Positions 59,634 to 64,000 of a stretch of 64,000 nt of DNA are shown in pieces (positions within the stretch are counted from its first letter, which is position 1; every line of letters starts with the position of its first letter). The position numbers were made by a program, and so were the translations under genes. The DNA comes from Phialocephala subalpina. Taxonomy: Eukaryota; Ascomycota; Leotiomycetes; Helotiales; Mollisiaceae. The notes below the pieces were generated by a model. It had not been told where the DNA came from. It was given only the letters and a program-made list of their open reading frames with translations, and did no database searches. Where the stretch lies: positions 89,370 to 153,369 of the forward strand of contig FJOG01000021.1 of assembly GCA_900073065.1 (NCBI GenBank). The letters run 5' to 3'.

Positions 59634-60569
59634 ATGCCATACACGCCTGGGCGCGGCAGCACGCCCAAGAAAAAGTTCTCACCATACAAACGCACGTCTA
59701 CGAAACCATCATGGTCCGCACCCACGAAACGAACACGGACTAGAAAGGCTGCCGATATCAGTGTCCCTAATGACCATCCATACAAGTTCAACTTCAGGAA
59801 ACATCCAGGCAAGACCATCAAAGAAGTCTCCAGGATAGATGGATCCTATATTGGACTCCTGAAGAAGGATAAGGCGTATGAGGGAAGGCCAGCGTTGAGC
59901 GATGCGTTCAACTGGTTGAGGCTGTATAAGGAGAAAATCGAGAGGTTGAAAGAGGAGGCTGCTGATGCCGTGGATGCCGAAGACGATCATCCATACACAT
60001 TCACACTTCCGAAGCATGCGGGAAAGGCTATCAAAGAAGTTGCCAGGATTGATGGTTCGTATATTGGATACGTGAAAAAGAAAAGAATGTACGAAAAAGA
60101 CCCGAAATTGAACGAAGCCTTGAATTGGCTCAGAAGGCATAAGGAGAAGATTGAGAGGAAGCAACGGGAGGCTATAGCTGCATTCGAGTCGACGTCTCCG
60201 CCAACTCCCATCATACCAGATTATAAATTGCCAAACCTCGCATCAGCACCATCGTACTTCTTCATGAATGACCTTCTCTCTGATGATCCGACGTGGATCG
60301 TAGGAAGCGACGCCATGAAGTATTTTGGTCTTAGTTACACGCATTTGCAGTATCTCGAGGACCACAATGGAACATTACCAGAAACATCCGAGTCTGCGGC
60401 CCGGACCTCTAGGGGAAAGCGATACTGGCTCTATCAAGTCCATGACATCTGCAAAGTTCACATATCGGAAGCAGCAGCCAATGTTGGCTTCGTGAATTTT
60501 GAAGCAAAGAACCAGGAGAGAGAGGAGGATGTCTGGGCTTCGATGGGGCTGGGAGCTTGCCTCCTTTAA
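59634..60569 (+). CDS. Locus C: intact protein with two ExoX-C-like modules
   Basis: A single exon of 311 codons. The ATG at 59634 is chosen because MPYTPGRGSTPKKKFSPYKR matches the SPY start of loci B and E; a TTG upstream is ignored. Residues 1-45 are basic and disordered. Module 1 (about 48-107) reads HPYKFNFRKHPGKTIKEVSR, then IDGSYIGLLKKDKAYEG and a helix with FNWLRLYKEKIERL. Module 2 (about 118-177) reads HPYTFTLPKHAGKAIKEVAR and IDGSYIGYVKKKRMYEKD. Residues about 219-306 form a separate domain (TWIVGSDAMKYFGLSYTHLQ; RYWLYQVHDICKVHISEAAA; VWASMGLGA) shared with locus B. The modules resemble the small C-terminal module of exodeoxyribonuclease X-like proteins (F-G-K-x-K-G-K ... Y-L-x-W-L); no exonuclease domain is present. 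The function is unknown; nucleic-acid or protein binding is only a guess. It is the sole open member of the cluster. Confidence 0.75.
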   Translation: MPYTPGRGSTPKKKFSPYKRTSTKPSWSAPTKRTRTRKAADISVPNDHPYKFNFRKHPGKTIKEVSRIDGSYIGLLKKDKAYEGRPALSDAFNWLRLYKEKIERLKEEAADAVDAEDDHPYTFTLPKHAGKAIKEVARIDGSYIGYVKKKRMYEKDPKLNEALNWLRRHKEKIERKQREAIAAFESTSPPTPIIPDYKLPNLASAPSYFFMNDLLSDDPTWIVGSDAMKYFGLSYTHLQYLEDHNGTLPETSESAARTSRGKRYWLYQVHDICKVHISEAAANVGFVNFEAKNQEREEDVWASMGLGACLL

Positions 60570-61211
60570 CAGTGGTCGTTGGGAGAAAGGCTTGTCTCAG
60601 TGCCGTATTCATGTTATTCTCAAGTTCTCTTGTCACTGTGTTATTACTCGCTATGGAGTTGAGTCTGGGGCCGGTGTTGGGTTGAATTTGGATGGGACTT
60701 GGAAAAGGGTTTGGGATTTTTCCTACGGTAGTTGGGTCTTGAACTCCCTGAAAATTCAATCCCGCGTCTCTTATTTTCATTTTATTTTCTTTAGGCACCT
60801 GATGGAGTTTGCGAATGTCTGCAAAATGTCTTGCTAGTAGTTGTATCTTTATTACTTGATTCTGTTTGAGATGGGCACGATAGCGAAACCATGAAAAAAT
60901 ACGTGACGGAAGTTGTTTGTCATTTCTGCAACGCTCGCTGGCAGTCTCGTTTCCTCGGAGCACAACGAAGTTGTCCATGGAAAGCATATCGTAGCTATCC
61001 ACGAAGGTCTGCCTCTTTTGAAGATCGATGACACTTTCCCGTCAATGGTCCGAGCCGTCCCCTAACGTTGGCGCTAGTATAGCTCAACACACTTTCACCT
61101 CAAACTCATAATTGCATTCTTCATATCTCGGACAGGTACTCCAATCGTTCAATTCTGCGACATAAGCAATCGACAATATATCAGCATCTCTCAGTACAGT
61201 ACAAGTTCACC
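60570..61211. other. Spacer between loci C and D
   Basis: No gene is supported. It is the 3' flank of locus C; a minus-strand frame here is antisense to the end of locus C and is rejected. Confidence 0.4.
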
Positions 61212-62069
61212 ATGAACCTTGATAAATTCGTGCGCCTAGCGACCTATGAAGAGTTCTCAAATCACAAGCTTCCCTATACCTCGACGAGAGATACCTGGTC
61301 TCAACCAAGGCCTCCGGCGGTGTCGGACAAAATGGAAGTGGGAAGCTCGCCTCTCAAGTGTTCCTCTGGACAGACTGACAAAGATCATCAATCCTCATCG
61401 CCGGAAACGAGAAAACTCTCAATGGCAAAGAAGTTGCAGTCATTTATCAGGGCTCGATAAAATACGAGGTACGATTCAAAGAGGAGAAGTTCGGAGATGC
61501 CAAGCTCGAGAAGAGAGAGTCTGGGGATGGTGGAGATTCTAAGTGGAAGGTACCAATCAAAGAGGAGGAGTCCGAGAGTGTCAATCTCGAGGAGAGAGAG
61601 AGTTCGAGGATGATGAAAGGTTTAGGTGGAACTATGTAATGCCCAAAAAGGTCGGGGGTGTACGCGTTCTTGTCCCGCTACAGAGAGAGACGATACCATC
61701 CACCGTTCGTACACCTAAAGCGGTGGACGAAATCAGGGACATCGAGGGTGATCACCCCTTTCGATTCAAGTCAGGGAAGCATAGGGGAAATCCATCAAAG
61801 AAGTCTATGAGCTCGATAGTAGAGATATTGGACGGCTGAAGGAGGACGAGGCTTGGAACATATTCCCAGAATTGGATGAGGCATTGCAATGGCTCGAAAA
61901 ATATGTAGCGAAGCTCGAGCGCAAGAAGCAGGAAGCCAGAGCCGAGATGATTGCAGAACTTCGAAAATCCTTCGCACAAACGCTCGCCACATCAATCACC
62001 AAAAAGTATGAAGAAGCCGCACCCACAGAGGAGGAGATGTTGCGAATAGCGACTTACTGGATGTCATGA
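61212..62069 (+). pseudogene. Locus D: ExoX-C-like module gene, frameshifted
   Basis: The ATG at 61212 opens 82 codons and stops at 61460. A second frame over 61390-61640 is Lys/Glu-rich and built of an 81-bp direct repeat. A possible internal start is the ATG at 61639 (MPKKVGGVRVLVPLQRE), in frame with the module DHPFRFKSGKHRG. At about 61788-61794 one base is missing, and the module continues in the next frame as IKEVYELDSRDIGRLKEDEA, FPELDEALQWLEKYVAKLER and a coiled-coil-like tail, ending TYWMS at 62069. Aligned to locus C (GKTIKEVSRIDGSYIG), the break falls between GK and IKEV. The C-terminal domain of loci B and C is absent. Confidence 0.5.
61469..61630 (+). repeat. Imperfect 81-bp direct repeat within locus D
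   Basis: Two adjacent units begin GTACGATTCAAAGAGGAG (61469) and GTACCAATCAAAGAGGAG (61550). They keep the pattern FKEEK ... KLEKRES / IKEEE ... NLEERES. The 81-nt (27-codon) period suggests the repeat arose in coding sequence. Confidence 0.6.
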
Positions 62070-62247
62070 GTTACATGTTTTCATCCGCGGTTCCACTACA
62101 TAAGGTTATGCGACTAACGCCCCGCAAAGTCTGTGCGGTTGCCCTCCCAACACGGTCAGAGTAAACATTGAGCCTGTCAGCTCAACAGGCAGGTTCACTT
62201 CAAGTACTTTTCATCCATTCGCTACATTCTCAAGAGCAATTGAGATC

Positions 62248-63450
62248 ATGCCTCCCGAGACATCGTCGAAGAAAGATGTGAGGGTCTCACCTTATAGCCG
62301 TCGCGCTGATCAGGCCGACAATGTACGTGCTGCGCAACCGTCACCACCTGTCATTCGCGGTCACGTGAATGAACAGGGTGCTGTGGGGCCTCTGGCTCTC
62401 ACCGCAACTCTGCTATGCTTATAAGTGGTATTAATTGATTCTTTACTCCGGTAAAGAACCAAGTGAGCTTTTGGTCTGGCTTTCAGAAGCTGGACTAACA
62501 AGCTATAGCTGCCAGGCATAATACCACTGTCAGCCGAATCACACACCCACAAGCAGCCTCTCGAAGGGCAAAGTAGCTATGAATGGCAAATCTAAATATG
62601 CTGTGGTTGACAAGGATGACGACGGCTCAGACCGAGACTCTGACGGCGGCTCTGAAATCAATTGGAACGACCCCGACCTGTGTCTCCGTTACTCTCCCGA
62701 GACCTTGAGACATAAGAAGGAGCAACGCTGGGCTGAATTGGAGGAAATGGCGAAGGAGCGAGGCGTGGAAGTCACCATAAAAGTACAAAATTCCTTTGAC
62801 GGAGACGTGAAGAAGTTTGATGAGTACATTCTGCAACAACCTGAAAAGAAGAGTGCGGTTCCTAAACCTGCCGGGGAGAATGTATTAGCCCCCGTTCTTG
62901 TTATGTCGGCGCCAAAGAAAGACACAAGACATCCGATTATTGCTAAACTCGAGGACATGGAGAGCGAGCATTCATTCCGATTCGGGACTGGGAAAAGAAT
63001 ACGAGAAGTATTTCTGAGGGATGGCGACTATGTCAGACAGCCACAGCCCGTTATGGCTAGGTTGAACGTTGAAAATCATGGGCTCTACGATGCTTTGGAG
63101 TGGCTAGTAAATGTTATCAAAGATATCAGCGAAAACGAGGACAAGCAGACCGAGCGTTCTTCCAATCGTACAGCGGGAGAGAACATCCAAGAGTATCGAG
63201 GAACCAGTGCAGTGTCTGCCCAAGTGGAGGTCGATGACCGATTTTGGGAATACAAATTCCAATTGAGGAAATACGAGGCAAGACCCTCAGAGATGTCTAT
63301 GCCACAGACAGGCAGTATTTCTCATGGCTCGAGGATGCAGAAGTTCCTGCCCAACACCTCGAATTAAAGGAAGCCATGGATGGGTTATATAAGTGGGAAG
63401 ACGAACAATCTAGCCTCAAACTCATGAGGCGGTACTGTATAGGGACATGA
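62248..63450 (+). pseudogene. Locus E: SPY start plus two ExoX-C-like modules, frameshifted
   Basis: The ATG at 62248 opens MPPETSSKKDVRVSPYSRRA, matching the locus B start. A GTACGT donor at about 62324 may begin an intron of about 215 nt. The main frame then runs from about 62540 (first ATG 62579) to 63275: acidic segment, LRYSPETLRHKKEQRWAELE, and module 1 as EHSFRFGTGKRIREVFLRDG plus LYDALEWLVNVIKD. Module 2 begins WEYKFQLRKYE and shifts frame at 63275-63277, continuing as GKTLRDVYATDRQYFSWLED and ending at 63450. A single lost base explains the break. No BC-type C-terminal domain was found before the window end. It may be a recent pseudogene or carry a sequencing error. Confidence 0.55.
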
Positions 63451-64000
63451 TGGCTTGATAGGGTCCCATTTCCAGTTCCGACAAAATGATCTGGGATCTT
63501 GGCCTCGAACGGGAACGACTAAAGCCCCAGACTACAATCACCCAAAAGATTACCGACGATAAAAAGGGGGGCTTTGAGTTAAAGAGCAAATGGAGAGTCT
63601 ACATTTCATGCAGTAGAGTCCTAAAGGGAATTGTGAGTTTCACGACGCTGAACACGAATCCGACAAAAACTGGACTGGAATAAATCAATGATATTCCGAA
63701 CGAGTATGAATCAACTTGTTTGCAGCCAGTCCTTGCGAAGATGAGAGCTTTCAATGATTGCCAGGAATTAGGATGGAATCATGTTTCGGTTTGGGATGTA
63801 TTTAAATTTGAAGGTCGTGTTGGAGGACAGAGTGGCCAATACGTCCGTCCGTCAGTTCATCAGTTGGCCAAATGGCCAACTGATTGACGGATGAAAAGCC
63901 GGTCAACTTACTAACTTAAATAACGAACCGATCATTTAGCTAATAAGCTACTAATTAAAGCATTAAGCAATTCGAGTCACTTTTTGGGTCACGTTTTTAG
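63451..64000. other. AT-rich flank after locus E
   Basis: A plus-strand stretch at about 63690-63810 reads LAKMRAFNDCQELGWNHVSV without a start or clear end, so it might be an exon remnant. The last 100 bases are AT-rich with repeated TAACTTA / GCTAATAAGCTACTAATTAA motifs and could be the edge of a repeat element that continues outside. Confidence 0.3.
63849..63890. repeat. Inverted repeat (hairpin-forming)
   Basis: The left arm CCGTCAGTTCATCAGTTGGC ends in CA, and after two A's the right arm is TGGCCAACTGATTGACGG. The arms are complementary except for four extra bases in the left arm. It stands just before the AT-rich window end and could be a terminal repeat of a mobile element or a chance palindrome. 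Confidence 0.6.

Overview
The window reads as nuclear DNA of a filamentous ascomycete (Pezizomycotina). Most genes are cut by many short introns (mostly 41-107 nt) with GTNNGT-like donors and CTNAC/CTGAC branch sites. Single-copy housekeeping genes lie 0.2-3.4 kb apart on both strands, and there are no bacterial-style operons. Gene content would suit Leotiomycetes, but that placement is inference. All exon structures below were read by hand from splice signals and reading frame; nothing was aligned by software.

Core block, 1-54.7 kb, left to right: a 5'-partial hypothetical gene, an MDR oxidoreductase, methylenetetrahydrofolate reductase, gamma-tubulin complex protein GCP2 head-to-head with proteasome alpha-5, a Zn(II)2Cys6 regulator, a gene-poor 3.4 kb, mitochondrial Aim41, an Arg/Ser-rich small protein, elongation factor 2, the giant bridge-like lipid-transfer protein Csf1 head-to-head with a TMEM184/DUF300 membrane protein, a UMTA/LaeA-type methyltransferase inside a gene-poor stretch (36.8-42.7 kb), the ribosome-biogenesis GTPase Nog1, orotate phosphoribosyltransferase, a GNAT acetyltransferase, the ubiquitin-shuttle protease Ddi1, the rRNA methyltransferase Rrp8, two probable broken genes and a Ctr copper transporter. 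The neighbours do not form one pathway, although several serve translation and ribosome assembly (EF2, Nog1, Rrp8) or protein turnover (Pup2, Ddi1).

Accessory block, 54.7-64 kb: after a 542-base assembly gap comes a same-strand run of five related loci. They share a roughly 55-residue module (F-x-F-G-K-H-x-G-K-x-I-x-E-V ... D-x-x-Y-I-x-W-L) that resembles the C-terminal module of exodeoxyribonuclease X-like proteins. Only one member (59634-60569) is fully open. The others carry stops and frameshifts. Two members also share an N-terminal SPY motif and an unrecognised C-terminal domain. This family is the most novel item in the window.

Assembly warning: the orotate phosphoribosyltransferase and RRP8 genes each contain a perfect direct duplication of exactly 250 bp that breaks the reading frame. 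Equal lengths at two unrelated loci point to an assembly artefact rather than biology.
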